Part shown: positions 26,772-35,708 of the stretch, one piece after another
Numbering within the stretch: the stretch's first letter is position 1
Layout: each line of letters begins with the position of its first letter
Assembly (NCBI RefSeq): GCF_014282275.1
Contig: NZ_VFIA01000023.1
Location: 1 to 64,000 of the forward strand
DNA from: Spirosoma utsteinense
GTDB lineage: Bacteria > Bacteroidota > Bacteroidia > Cytophagales > Spirosomataceae
DNA length: 64,000 bases
Direction of reading: 5' to 3'
Notes under the pieces: model-generated
Database searches by the model: none
What the model was told of the DNA's origin: nothing
What the model saw: the letters and a program-made list of their open reading frames with translations, nothing else
Program-made: the position numbers and the translations under genes

Positions 26772-27191
26772 CTATTCCTTGAATCGTTCCCACTTGATAA
26801 TCATAAACTTATCACCCAATTCCGTTACGATCATACCGGCTCCTTCAATATTCTTCCTGTCCGAATAAAAATCGATCAACTCCTTGTGATTCAGTATTTT
26901 ATAGGTTGGGTGGTAGGTGTTGTTCTCGGGGGCTTTTATCTGATATTTCTTAACCCAGTTCATTACCGAAACGTGGCTTATGCCCAGCAGGCGTTCGATC
27001 TCCCGAAAGCTTACACCCTCTATATAAAGCTGAAGCGCCTTGATAACATAGTAAGTACTTATACTCTTTCCAACTTTGTCTACCGTGAAGTTGTATTGGC
27101 AGGTTTTACACCGAAAGCGCTGCCGTTGGTTTATTACTCCGTTTCGAACGGCACCGATCGCTGCACACTTCGGACATTTTACAGTGGCCAT
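26772..27191 (-). CDS. IS1-InsA-like zinc-ribbon/HTH protein, probably domesticated
   Basis: The 139-residue protein starts like the InsA part of IS1 transposases: C6-P-K-C9 and C28-K-T-C31 form a zinc ribbon (RNGVINQRQRFRCKTCQYNF). A helix-turn-helix follows (about 57-82, EGVSFREIERLLGISHVSVM). The C-terminal 50 residues (HKELIDFYSDRKNIEGAG, then a beta-rich end IIKWERFKE) are not transposase-like. There is no InsB catalytic frame and no terminal inverted repeats are visible. The gene and its flanks are clearly more AT-rich than the neighbours, which suggests acquisition. It may be a DNA-binding regulator, possibly of the adjacent porin/permease operon or itself. Confidence 0.75.
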   Translation of the reverse strand: MATVKCPKCAAIGAVRNGVINQRQRFRCKTCQYNFTVDKVGKSISTYYVIKALQLYIEGVSFREIERLLGISHVSVMNWVKKYQIKAPENNTYHPTYKILNHKELIDFYSDRKNIEGAGMIVTELGDKFMIIKWERFKE

Positions 27192-27216
27192 TTTGGGTAC
27201 GTCAGTATCTATAGGT

Positions 27217-27244
27217 ATTTAGCAAATGTATAGTAATTTAGCAA
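27217..27244 (-). promoter_or_regulatory. Promoter and direct repeats before the InsA-like gene
   Basis: On the minus strand TACATTTG (27230-27223) is a perfect match to the Bacteroidota -7 element TAnnTTTG, about 32 nt before the start codon. TTGCTAAAT occurs twice, 19 bp apart (27244-27236 and 27225-27217), and brackets it. The repeats could be the protein's own operator. No TTG is found at the usual -33 distance. Confidence 0.5.
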
Positions 27245-27568
27245 TAATGGTCTATTTTTTCATCAAAAAGTAGTAAATACCCCCCCTGCCCAGCTAGTCA
27301 CGATAGTTATACGCAACTGAAACTTTGTGATTACATAGATGTATCAGTTAACCATGTACTGTTATTAAACAGCTAACTCGTATAAGGCCTGGTTATAGTG
27401 GTATATACTTAGGCGTATCGGATGTGTAGATGGCTTGATAAAAGGTGAAGAAAGTAATACTCTTGTACTGAATACGGTAATAGACTGCTTCTAAATTGAT
27501 GTCTTTAGAGAATCAGACGGAATTTTCCTGCCTGACAGACGTTGAGTACGTAGATTTACGAAAGTCGT
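27245..27568. other. AT-rich intergenic region with a candidate promoter
   Basis: No coding sequence is apparent in this divergent gap. For the plus-strand gene, TTG (27435-27437) and TACTCTTG (27458-27465) are spaced by 20 nt and match the Bacteroidota TTG / TAnnTTTG pattern with one mismatch. That would give a leader of about 95 nt. The low GC content continues from the InsA-like gene. Confidence 0.35.
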
Positions 27569-27955
27569 ATGAAATCGTTGACTGCACTTTTTCTGGCCAC
27601 GCTATTACTCGGAAGCAGTATGCTCCCCGTATTTAGCCTTGACCAGTCGGCCAAGTGGGCCGAGGTGCTTCAGCATTATCAGCAGCATCGGCAGGAGAAA
27701 CCGGGCTTAGGTTTCATCGATTTTATGGCGATGCACTACGGTGCCGGTTCCGAGCACCAGAAACATCACAATCACTCGCATCAGAATTTGCCTTCCGTAG
27801 GTCATTCGGTGCCTGTTTTCTCGCCCCAGCCCCTGCGTCTGGTCAGCGTGCCCACGGTTGAACTCGTGCGGATCACCAAAGCTGCTTTCTTCCGCAAAGC
27901 TGATCTGTATTCGTTTCAGGCCATTTCTGCCCTGATCAATCCCCCCCGAGTCTAG
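27569..27955 (+). CDS. Secreted His-rich protein heading the metal efflux locus
   Basis: This 128-residue protein has a clear signal peptide (MKSLTALFLATLLLGSSMLP). A conserved-looking helix (KWAEVLQHYQQHRQEKPGL) and FIDFMAMHYGAGSEHQKHHN follow. The cluster of His residues (HQKHHNHSHQ, about 63-73) suits transient metal binding in the periplasm. Proteins of this form often precede CzcA/CusA-type pumps in Bacteroidota. A regulatory or metal-buffering role is inferred from position and composition. Confidence 0.7.
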   Translation: MKSLTALFLATLLLGSSMLPVFSLDQSAKWAEVLQHYQQHRQEKPGLGFIDFMAMHYGAGSEHQKHHNHSHQNLPSVGHSVPVFSPQPLRLVSVPTVELVRITKAAFFRKADLYSFQAISALINPPRV

Positions 27956-28203
27956 TCTGGTATTACTTCTGGCCGAAGTGTGTTTGCTTGTAGCGGCACA
28001 ACTGGTTGCTGCTTCGACGCCGGTCTGTCGAGGTTTTTTCGCGGGCCTGTGCATCTGGTATCGCTACCTGTGCGGCTGTTCTGCGGCTCTGTCACCACGG
28101 CAGAATAAACCAGCTCCCGTTTCTTTTCTTCTGTCTACCCGTTGCGTCCGCCATTCTTTGTCAGGCTGTGCGCTATTGAGTCACACTTAATTTCTATACG
28201 ATC

Positions 28204-28683
28204 ATGAACCTAAACGGCGCACACTGGCACTTGCTGGTCAACCATTTACCAATTATTGGTGGCCTGCTGGCCATGCTTATTCTGGGCTACGGCCTGATCC
28301 GGCGTAATCCATCTGTCAGTCAACTCGGCTTCGGCTTGTTCGTGCTCATGTGTGTGGCAACGGCCATCACGAATCAAACCGGCGAAAGCGCGGAGCACTA
28401 TCTTAAATCCATCAACCAGCTGAACCGGCCGCTTTTGCACGCCCATGAGGAAGCCGCTGATCTGGCCAATATCGGGATGTACCTGACGGGCCTGCTCTCT
28501 TTACTGGCGCTGGTCTGGCAACGGGCGAAGCAACTGCGGTTCTTGCCGGCCGTCATCTTCGCGCTGTCGCTCATCACGTTCGGGCTGATGGCCAATGTCG
28601 GCCGACTGGGTGGTCTGATCATGCACCAGGAGTTGCGCACGGAATCAGTGAGTACCCCCGTCGTTGTTTCTCCCAACCCTTAA
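28204..28683 (+). CDS. Four-helix membrane protein before the CzcA-type pump
   Basis: The 159-residue protein has about four membrane segments (14-33, 38-58, 90-105, 113-133). It opens with HWHLLVNHLPIIGGLLAML and contains HAHEEAADLAN; conserved His residues near membrane ends resemble DUF2231-like proteins. The similarity is by eye only. It lies 11 nt before the pump gene and is probably co-transcribed. It may bind metal or heme, but no function is established. The 248-bp gap before it shows no convincing gene. Confidence 0.65.
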   Translation: MNLNGAHWHLLVNHLPIIGGLLAMLILGYGLIRRNPSVSQLGFGLFVLMCVATAITNQTGESAEHYLKSINQLNRPLLHAHEEAADLANIGMYLTGLLSLLALVWQRAKQLRFLPAVIFALSLITFGLMANVGRLGGLIMHQELRTESVSTPVVVSPNP

Positions 28684-28694
28684 GTGCCTTATCC

Positions 28695-31600
28695 ATGCTT
28701 AATGCAATTATTCGTTTCTCGATTCAGAACAAGCTCATCATTGGCCTGCTGACACTGGCGCTGGTGGGTTGGGGCACCTGGTCGGTGACGCAGCTGCCCA
28801 TTGACGCCGTTCCCGACATTACCAACAACCAGGTGCAGGTCATTACCAGCAGCCCGTCGCTGGCGGCTGAGGATATCGAGCGGCTGGTGACCTTTCCCAT
28901 CGAGGTAAGTCTGTCGAGTATTCCCGCTATCACCGAACTCCGCTCGTTTTCACGATTTGGCCTGTCTATTGTGACGGTCGTTTTTTCGGATGCGACGGAT
29001 GTCTACTGGGCCCGTCAGCAGATCGCCGAACGGCTCCAGAACGTTGTCGGTCAGATTCCGCCGGGTGTCGGTACGCCTACCATGGCACCGGTGACGACGG
29101 GGTTGGGCGAGATTTTCCAGTATACCGTCAATGCCAAACCGGGCTATGAAAGCCGCTATTCCCTGACCGAACTGCGGTCTATTCAGGACTGGATTATCCG
29201 GCGGGGTTTGCTGGGTACCCCCGGCGTGGCCGACGTAAGTGGTTTTGGGGGATTGATGAAGCAGTATGAAATTGCCGTCGACCCCGACCGGCTGCGGAGC
29301 GCGGGCGTAACAGTAGCCGACATTTTTACCGCCCTGCAACAGAATAACCAGAATACGGGCGGAGCCTATATCGACAAAAAACCGAATGCCTACTTCATCC
29401 GCTCCGATGGCCTCATTGGCTCTACCGATGATATTGCCAACATTGTGGTGCGGCTCAACCGCCAGCAGCTACCCATCCGGGTGCGCGACATTGCCCAGGT
29501 GCGCATCGGTGCGGCCGTGCGCTACGGGGCCGTAACCCGTAATGGAACGGGCGAAACGGTAGGGGCACTCGTGATGATGATCAAGGGCGAAAACTCTTCG
29601 GCGGTGATCAAGCGGGTAAAGATTAAAATGGCCGAGATCGCCAAAACGCTGCCCGAGGGTGTCGAAATCGTTCCCTTTCTGGATCGTACCAAGATGGTCA
29701 ACAGCGCCATCGGTACCGTTGAGCGTAACCTGATGGAAGGAGCGCTGATCGTCATTTTTGTGCTGGTCCTGATGCTGGGTAACTGGCGGGCGGGGCTGGT
29801 GGTGGCTTCTGTTATTCGGCTGGCGCTGCTGTTCGCTATTTCCCTGATGAACCTCTTCGGCGTATCGGGCAACCTCATGAGCCTGGGTGCTATCGACTTC
29901 GGCCTGATCGTCGACGGAGCCGTTATTATCGTGGAAGCCACCCTGCATCATATCATGCTGCGCAACCGCGATAAAACGCTCACCCAGGAGCAGATGGACG
30001 ATGAGGTGTTTGGAGCCGCCAGCCGGATCCGTTCGTCGGCCGCGTTTGGCGAAATCATCATCCTGATCGTTTACCTGCCTATTCTGGCCCTGGCCGGTAT
30101 CGAAGGCAAGATGTTCCGGCCTATGGCCCTGACGGTCGCCTTCGCCATTCTGGGGGCATTTATCCTCTCGCTGACCTACGTGCCCATGATTTCGGCGCTG
30201 ATGCTGAACAAGAATATCACGCACAAAGAAACGATCTCCGACAAGATCATGGCGTGGCTGTATCGTTACTACGAACCCCTGCTGCTACGGGCGCTACGGT
30301 ATAAAGTGGTTATTCTGGCGAGTGCGGTGGCGCTGCTGCTTTTTTCGGTGTTTCTCTTTACCCGCATGGGGGGCGAGTTTATTCCGCAGCTCGACGAGGG
30401 CGACTTTGCCGTTGACACCCGCACGCTAACCGGCAGCTCACTGTCGGAAACGGTCGATGCCACGCTCAAAGCCGAGCGGATTCTGCTGAAACAGTTTCCA
30501 GAGGTGGAGCAGGTGGTTGCCAAGATTGGCTCCGGCGAAATTCCCACCGATCCGATGGCTATCGAAGCCGCCGACCAGATGGTGATTCTGAAACCCAAAG
30601 ACCAGTGGACATCGGCCACCACCCGCGATGAACTGATGGGTAAAATGGCGGAGGCCCTGGCGGTCATTCCGGGCGTAACCTTCGGGTTCCAGCAGCCGGT
30701 TCAGATGCGGTTCAATGAACTCATGACCGGCGCGCGGCAGGATGTGGCCCTGAAAATTTACGGCGATGACCTCGTCCAGCTGGAGCGACTGGCCAATCAG
30801 GTGGGTGGCCTCGTTCGCACCATCGATGGGGCCAAAGATATTTATGTGGAGCAGGTTGCCGGGCTGGATCAGATTCTGATCAAACTCGACCGGGAACAGC
30901 TGGCCAAATTCGGTCTGAACGTGGCCGACGTGAACCAGACCATCAACACCGCGTTCGCCGGGCAGTCGGCGGGTCTGGTTTTTGAGGGCGAACGGCGCTA
31001 CGATGCGGTGGTACGACTGGTGGCCGAAAAACGCCAGAGTATTGACGATATCAAAAACCTGTACATCAGTACGCCCGCTGGTGGTCAGATTCCGCTGGCC
31101 CAGCTGGCCGACGTAGCCATTGGACAGGCACCCAACCAGATTCAGCGCGACAACACCCACCGGCGGATTACGCTGGGGTTCAACGTGCGGGGCCGGGATG
31201 TACAGAGCGTTGTGGCTGAACTTCAGCAACAGGTAAATCAACGGGTGAAACTCCCGCCCGGTTACTCAATCACGTATGGAGGTCAGTTTCAGAACCTGAT
31301 TCAGGCCAAACAGCGGCTGAGTATTGCCGTACCGCTGGCGTTAGCTTTAATTTTTGTGCTCCTGTTTTTTACGTTTCAGTCCATTCGGCAGAGTGCCCTG
31401 ATTTTCATGGCTATCCCGATGGCGGCTATCGGCGGGGTATTTGCCCTGCTGCTGCGCGGGATGCCGTTCAGTATCTCGGCGGGCGTGGGCTTCATTGCCC
31501 TTTTCGGCGTGGCTGTCCTGAACGGCATCGTACTGATTGCCGAATTTAATCGCCTGCGCCACGAAGAAGGACTCACCGATCTGACCGAGATCATCCGGCG

Positions 31601-33077
31601 AGGGGCCGAAGTGCGGCTTCGACCCGTGATCATGACGGCCCTGGTGGCCTCGTTCGGATTTTTGCCGATGGCGCTCTCCAACTCGGCGGGGGCCGAAGTG
31701 CAGAAACCACTGGCGACGGTCGTCATTGGCGGCTTGCTGACGGCGACGCTGCTTACGCTGATCGTACTGCCTATCCTATATGCCCTGACCGAGAAACGGG
31801 CCATTGCAAAGGAAGCGAAGCAGGCAGGTTCCAAAGCGGGTGCGGCAGCAACGGTACTGCTGCTGTTGTGCGCTGGAAGCGCCAGCGCCCAAATGGCTCC
31901 GGCGCAAACCCTGACCCTTGACGCGGCCCTGAAACGGGCGGGTGAACGCAATCTCCAGCTTCAGCAGGGCAACCTGGGTGTACGGCAGCAGGAAGCCCTG
32001 CGGGCAACGGCCTACGAAGCCGGTCGCTTTTCGGCTATGGCGATGCTGGGCCAGTATAACAGCCGCCGGTTTGATAATAACCTTACCCTGCAACAAACCA
32101 TTCCGAATCCGACTCTGATGCGTCGACTGGCCGATTTGAACGATCAGACCGTCGCCAGCCGGCAGGCAACGGTGGCTGTTACGCGCAACGACGTTGTGTA
32201 TCAGGTTCGGTCGGCGTATTATGATCTGTTATATCTGAGTCAGCGCAGCCGGTTGATCCGGCGGCAGGACACCCTGCTGACCGAATTTGTGCAGGCGGCA
32301 ACTGTGCGGCTCCGTACCGGCGAAACGGGCAGTCTGGAGCGGGCCACCGCCGAGAGCCAGCTAGCCGATGCGCGGGTACGGCTGACCCAGAACGAGGTAC
32401 AGCGTTCGGCGGCCCGGACGCGCCTGCAGACGTTGCTCTACACGACTGAGCCGGTCGATACGCCCAACGAACCCCTGACCCGCCTGTCGCTGAACCTGTC
32501 CGCCGACAGTTCGCAGCTAACCCGTAATCCGCTGCTGGCGCAGTTTCAGCAACAGATCCGGGTTGCCGAGCAAACCCGGCTGGTGGAGCAGGCCCGACTG
32601 AAGCCGGATTTTATGGCGGGACTATTTACGCAGACGCTCATCGGTAACCAGTTGATTGGTGGGCAGGAACTGTACTTCGGACCCGGTTACCGCTTCAACG
32701 GCGCGCAGGTGGGCGTAAGCTGGCCCTTGCTGGGCAAAGGACAACGCGCCCGTATCGATGCCGCCCGTCTGGGTGAGGAACTTGCCCGCACCCAGCTCCA
32801 GAGCGGCCAGTTTGCGCTGGAACGGCAGCTGGAACAGGGCGTTCAGCAATACACACAGCTGCGCGATGCGCTGGCTTCCTACGAGCAGCAGGCACTACCC
32901 CAGGCCGCACTCATCCAGACCAATGCCCGCCGGGCCTTCAGCGGGGGCGATATCGGCTACGTCGAGTTTACGCTGGCGCTGCAACAGGCGCTCACCATCC
33001 GAACCAATCACCTTGACTTACTGAGCCAGTATAACCAGTCGGTGCTGTACATCAACTACCTGCTGGGCAACTTATAA
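28695..33077 (+). CDS. czcA: CzcA-type RND metal pump fused to a TolC-like outer-membrane factor
   Basis: This 1460-residue chain contains a complete heavy-metal RND permease (about 1-1040) and a TolC/CzcC-family channel (about 1066-1460). In the fourth helix DFGLIVDGAVIIVE matches the Co/Zn/Cd type (DFG-x3-DGA-x3-VE) rather than the Cu/Ag pump CusA. The junction is striking: a Lys-rich stretch, then AAATVLLLLCAG and SASA-Q, which reads as an internal signal peptide cleaved after A1065. The C-terminal part shows the coiled helical hairpins of TolC proteins (two repeats). Fusions of this kind are annotated in Bacteroidota. The adaptor gene follows after 15 nt. Confidence 0.93.
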   Translation: MLNAIIRFSIQNKLIIGLLTLALVGWGTWSVTQLPIDAVPDITNNQVQVITSSPSLAAEDIERLVTFPIEVSLSSIPAITELRSFSRFGLSIVTVVFSDATDVYWARQQIAERLQNVVGQIPPGVGTPTMAPVTTGLGEIFQYTVNAKPGYESRYSLTELRSIQDWIIRRGLLGTPGVADVSGFGGLMKQYEIAVDPDRLRSAGVTVADIFTALQQNNQNTGGAYIDKKPNAYFIRSDGLIGSTDDIANIVVRLNRQQLPIRVRDIAQVRIGAAVRYGAVTRNGTGETVGALVMMIKGENSSAVIKRVKIKMAEIAKTLPEGVEIVPFLDRTKMVNSAIGTVERNLMEGALIVIFVLVLMLGNWRAGLVVASVIRLALLFAISLMNLFGVSGNLMSLGAIDFGLIVDGAVIIVEATLHHIMLRNRDKTLTQEQMDDEVFGAASRIRSSAAFGEIIILIVYLPILALAGIEGKMFRPMALTVAFAILGAFILSLTYVPMISALMLNKNITHKETISDKIMAWLYRYYEPLLLRALRYKVVILASAVALLLFSVFLFTRMGGEFIPQLDEGDFAVDTRTLTGSSLSETVDATLKAERILLKQFPEVEQVVAKIGSGEIPTDPMAIEAADQMVILKPKDQWTSATTRDELMGKMAEALAVIPGVTFGFQQPVQMRFNELMTGARQDVALKIYGDDLVQLERLANQVGGLVRTIDGAKDIYVEQVAGLDQILIKLDREQLAKFGLNVADVNQTINTAFAGQSAGLVFEGERRYDAVVRLVAEKRQSIDDIKNLYISTPAGGQIPLAQLADVAIGQAPNQIQRDNTHRRITLGFNVRGRDVQSVVAELQQQVNQRVKLPPGYSITYGGQFQNLIQAKQRLSIAVPLALALIFVLLFFTFQSIRQSALIFMAIPMAAIGGVFALLLRGMPFSISAGVGFIALFGVAVLNGIVLIAEFNRLRHEEGLTDLTEIIRRGAEVRLRPVIMTALVASFGFLPMALSNSAGAEVQKPLATVVIGGLLTATLLTLIVLPILYALTEKRAIAKEAKQAGSKAGAAATVLLLLCAGSASAQMAPAQTLTLDAALKRAGERNLQLQQGNLGVRQQEALRATAYEAGRFSAMAMLGQYNSRRFDNNLTLQQTIPNPTLMRRLADLNDQTVASRQATVAVTRNDVVYQVRSAYYDLLYLSQRSRLIRRQDTLLTEFVQAATVRLRTGETGSLERATAESQLADARVRLTQNEVQRSAARTRLQTLLYTTEPVDTPNEPLTRLSLNLSADSSQLTRNPLLAQFQQQIRVAEQTRLVEQARLKPDFMAGLFTQTLIGNQLIGGQELYFGPGYRFNGAQVGVSWPLLGKGQRARIDAARLGEELARTQLQSGQFALERQLEQGVQQYTQLRDALASYEQQALPQAALIQTNARRAFSGGDIGYVEFTLALQQALTIRTNHLDLLSQYNQSVLYINYLLGNL

Positions 33078-33092
33078 GCGATCCATTCAACC

Positions 33093-34313
33093 ATGCATAT
33101 TCGTCCAAATCAATTGAATCGATGTCATTTCAGCGCGTTTGTTCCGCTGGTTATCGTGGGGTTAGCCGTGGCCAGCTGCCAATCGGGTAGCTCGACCGAA
33201 ATGGCTCAGGCAGCACCGGTCGATTCGACAGCAACCAAGCCAGCCGCTCAGACGGTTAGCCTGAGTCAGGCTCAGTACGATATGGCGGCTATCCAACTGG
33301 GACAGCCAACGCTACGCCCACTCAGTACAACACTGAAACTCAACGGCGTCATCGACGTGCCGGCCCAGAACCGGGTATCGGTATCGGTGCCCATGGGTGG
33401 CTACATCCGTAGTATCCAGCTAGAACCGGGGATGCGGGTTCGTAAAGGCCAGCCGCTGGTGGTGCTCGAAAACCCTGACTACATCCAGTTGCAGCAGGAT
33501 TATCTCGATACCCGGGCAAAGCTGGAGTACGCCGACCTGGACTATGCCCGCCAGGAGGAACTGAGCCGTGACAACGTCAATGCCCTGAAGACCTTCCAGC
33601 AGGCGCGCGCTACCCGGCAGAGTTTGCAGGCGCAACTGGCGGGCCTTCGCCAACGGCTGACGATGCTCCGCATCAACCCCGCCACGCTGAGCCCTGCCCG
33701 GCTAACCCGCACCATAACCATTCCGGCACCCGTGTCGGGTTATGTGACCGACGTGCCCGTCAACAATGGCCGCTTCGTGAATCCCGCCGATGTGCTGGTG
33801 CAACTCACCGACGTGAGCCACCTGCACGTGCAGTTAAACGTGTTCGAGAAAGACCTGAGCAAGATCCGGGTGGGGCAAACGGTTCGCTTCGGGCTGGGTG
33901 CCGACGCGGGCGACCGCCTGCCGCAGAAGGGGACTATCTTTTTGATCGGCAAGGCGTTTACGGCCGATCGTACAGTGGCCGTATTGGCGCATCCCGACCG
34001 CGAACCAACGACCAACCTGACACCGGGGGGCTACGTGTCGGCACAGGTCGAGGTGAAAACACAGCCCCTGTTGGCCCTGCCCGAAGCCGCCGTGGTGAGT
34101 TTTGGCGGTAGTTATTACGGCTATATTCTGGAAAAAAAGCAGGGTAATCCCGTAACGTATCACTTCCGGCAGGTACCTATTCAGCCTGGTATTCGGGAAA
34201 ATGGCTACGTGGCGGTAACCCTACCCGCTGGTATCGACCCCGCCCGGACACCGGTTGTGGTGGGTGGCGCGTATAGCCTGCTGGCCAAACTAAACAACAG
34301 CGAAGACGAGTAA
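33093..34313 (+). CDS. czcB: RND efflux periplasmic adaptor (CzcB/CusB type), lipoprotein
   Basis: The 406-residue adaptor bridges the RND pump and the outer-membrane channel. A lipobox LAVASC (Cys29) anchors it in a membrane. The barrel/lipoyl halves are NRVSVSVPMGGYIRSIQLEPG (about 90-110) and ITIPAPVSGYVTDVPVNNG (about 208-226), flanking a helical hairpin (about 125-200). The beta-barrel domain follows with VAVLAHPDRE. No His/Met-rich metal-binding tail is seen. It follows the pump by 15 nt and precedes a VIT1-like gene by 4 nt. Confidence 0.93.
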   Translation: MHIRPNQLNRCHFSAFVPLVIVGLAVASCQSGSSTEMAQAAPVDSTATKPAAQTVSLSQAQYDMAAIQLGQPTLRPLSTTLKLNGVIDVPAQNRVSVSVPMGGYIRSIQLEPGMRVRKGQPLVVLENPDYIQLQQDYLDTRAKLEYADLDYARQEELSRDNVNALKTFQQARATRQSLQAQLAGLRQRLTMLRINPATLSPARLTRTITIPAPVSGYVTDVPVNNGRFVNPADVLVQLTDVSHLHVQLNVFEKDLSKIRVGQTVRFGLGADAGDRLPQKGTIFLIGKAFTADRTVAVLAHPDREPTTNLTPGGYVSAQVEVKTQPLLALPEAAVVSFGGSYYGYILEKKQGNPVTYHFRQVPIQPGIRENGYVAVTLPAGIDPARTPVVVGGAYSLLAKLNNSEDE

Positions 34314-34317
34314 CCGT

Positions 34318-35025
34318 ATGACAACTACAAGCACCTATCTGCACCGGGAGGAGCACCTCCGCAGTTCCGACGTTATTACTGACGTGGTCATTGGCATGTC
34401 TGATGGGCTGACCGTCCCGTTTGCCCTGGCGGCTGGACTGAGTGGAGCCGTATCCAGTTCATCGCTGGTCGTTACTGCCGGTATCGCCGAAATTGTGGCG
34501 GGGGCTATCGCTATGGGGCTGGGTGGCTACCTGGCGGGCCGTACCGAATCGGATCACTACCAGTCGGAACGCCGACGTGAACAGATCGAGGTAGACACTG
34601 TGCCCGAGCGCGAGAAAGAAGAGGTCCGCGCCGTCTTTGCCGACATGGGCCTCAGTCTTACGCTGCAAGTTGCTATTGCCGACGAAATGGCCCGGGACAA
34701 GACCAAGTGGGTCGATTTTATGATGAAGTATGAGCTAGGCCTCGACGAACCCAACCCGAACCGGGCTACGCAAAGTGCCTTCACCATTGGCGGTTCCTAC
34801 ATGGCCGGTGGGCTGTTGCCGCTGCTGCCCTATTTTCTGATCGACGTACCCACCCAGGCGCTGTTGTATTCGAGCGGGCTGACACTGCTTTGCCTGTTCG
34901 TGTTCGGGTATGTCAAAAGCAAATTTACGGGCCAGCCACCCCTTGGCGGGGCGTTCAAGGTGATGTTGATTGGCGCGTTGGCGGCTGCGGCTGCGTTCGG
35001 TGTTGCCCGTCTGTTCGGGGCTTGA
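34318..35025 (+). CDS. VIT1/CCC1-family iron/manganese transporter
   Basis: This 235-residue membrane protein matches the vacuolar iron transporter family. SDVITDVVIGMSDGLTVPFALAAG (about 17-40) is the first-helix signature and AGIAEIVAGAIAMGLGGYLA (about 55-74) the second. Between helices 2 and 3 a Glu-rich cytoplasmic metal-binding domain (ERREQIEVDTVPEREKEEV) is retained. Members export Fe2+ or Mn2+ from the cytoplasm. It starts 4 nt after the adaptor stop, so it belongs to the metal efflux operon and suggests the operon handles divalent metals. Confidence 0.9.
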   Translation: MTTTSTYLHREEHLRSSDVITDVVIGMSDGLTVPFALAAGLSGAVSSSSLVVTAGIAEIVAGAIAMGLGGYLAGRTESDHYQSERRREQIEVDTVPEREKEEVRAVFADMGLSLTLQVAIADEMARDKTKWVDFMMKYELGLDEPNPNRATQSAFTIGGSYMAGGLLPLLPYFLIDVPTQALLYSSGLTLLCLFVFGYVKSKFTGQPPLGGAFKVMLIGALAAAAAFGVARLFGA

Positions 35026-35198
35026 TCCTACGATTAATCGCTTAAACGGATGCAACTGATTTATGACCCGTCATTCCCCGGTGAGGGGCCATGCCCGCCA
35101 CCTGTTTCCCCGGTCTTTCGCAACGTTGCGCAGCTCACTAGCGTACTAAATTCAGATGATTTTAAGTGTTTTTGTCCAAACAAAATACCTGCCGAACC

Positions 35199-35633
35199 AT
35201 GTCAAACCAAGCAGCGATTAACCGGAATGAGTTCCTTAAATCCATTGGCCTGAAAGGGGCGGCCCTGCTGGCCGTTTACTGCGCGGGTCAGTCATTGATA
35301 AGCTGTAGCAAGGACAGCGTTACGCCTGCGCCACTAGCCAGTCCATTAACCGTCGACCTGACCAGTTCGGCCAATGCGGCCCTCTTGAAGCAGGGCGGTT
35401 ATATCGTTATCAGTGACATTGTCGTGGCCAATACAACCAACGGGTATGTAGCCGTAACGGTCGTATGCAGTCATGAGAATAAAAAGAAAGTCCAGCTCCG
35501 CAACAACGAGTTTTACTGTACCGAACACGGTGCGCACTACGACCTGGCGGGGAAAGGCCTGAACGGTGAAGGCAGTCGCGGCCTCACAACCTACACGGTA
35601 AAACAATCCGGCAATACCCTCACGATTTCGTAA
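35199..35633 (+). CDS. Rieske-type 2Fe-2S lipoprotein
   Basis: The 144-residue protein carries C90-S-H92 and C107-T-E-H110, the two halves of a Rieske cluster site. GAHYDLAGKGLNGEGSRGLTTY follows, as in small Rieske proteins. The N-terminus (NRNEFLKSIGLKGAALLAV) resembles Bacteroidota signal regions and ends in a lipobox-like LISC (Cys36). It is therefore likely a membrane-anchored periplasmic electron carrier. It lacks the second structural cysteine pair of bc1 Rieske proteins. It is followed by a b561-like membrane protein and a YceI protein on the same strand. Confidence 0.85.
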   Translation: MSNQAAINRNEFLKSIGLKGAALLAVYCAGQSLISCSKDSVTPAPLASPLTVDLTSSANAALLKQGGYIVISDIVVANTTNGYVAVTVVCSHENKKKVQLRNNEFYCTEHGAHYDLAGKGLNGEGSRGLTTYTVKQSGNTLTIS

Positions 35634-35708
35634 CCACCGCGGTTTGTCAACCCAGCCTCCTGTAAGCCAGAAGGTGGGTCGATAAACCACGTATCCTGAA
35701 CTGATCCA

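Noticed and set aside
26700-27300. A complete IS1-type insertion sequence
   Set aside because: No InsB frame, no terminal inverted repeats and no target duplication could be found around the InsA-like gene.
27978-28190. 70-codon open frame between the His-rich protein and the four-helix protein
   Set aside because: Cys/Ser/Arg-rich with no plausible signal or domain; better explained as untranslated spacer.
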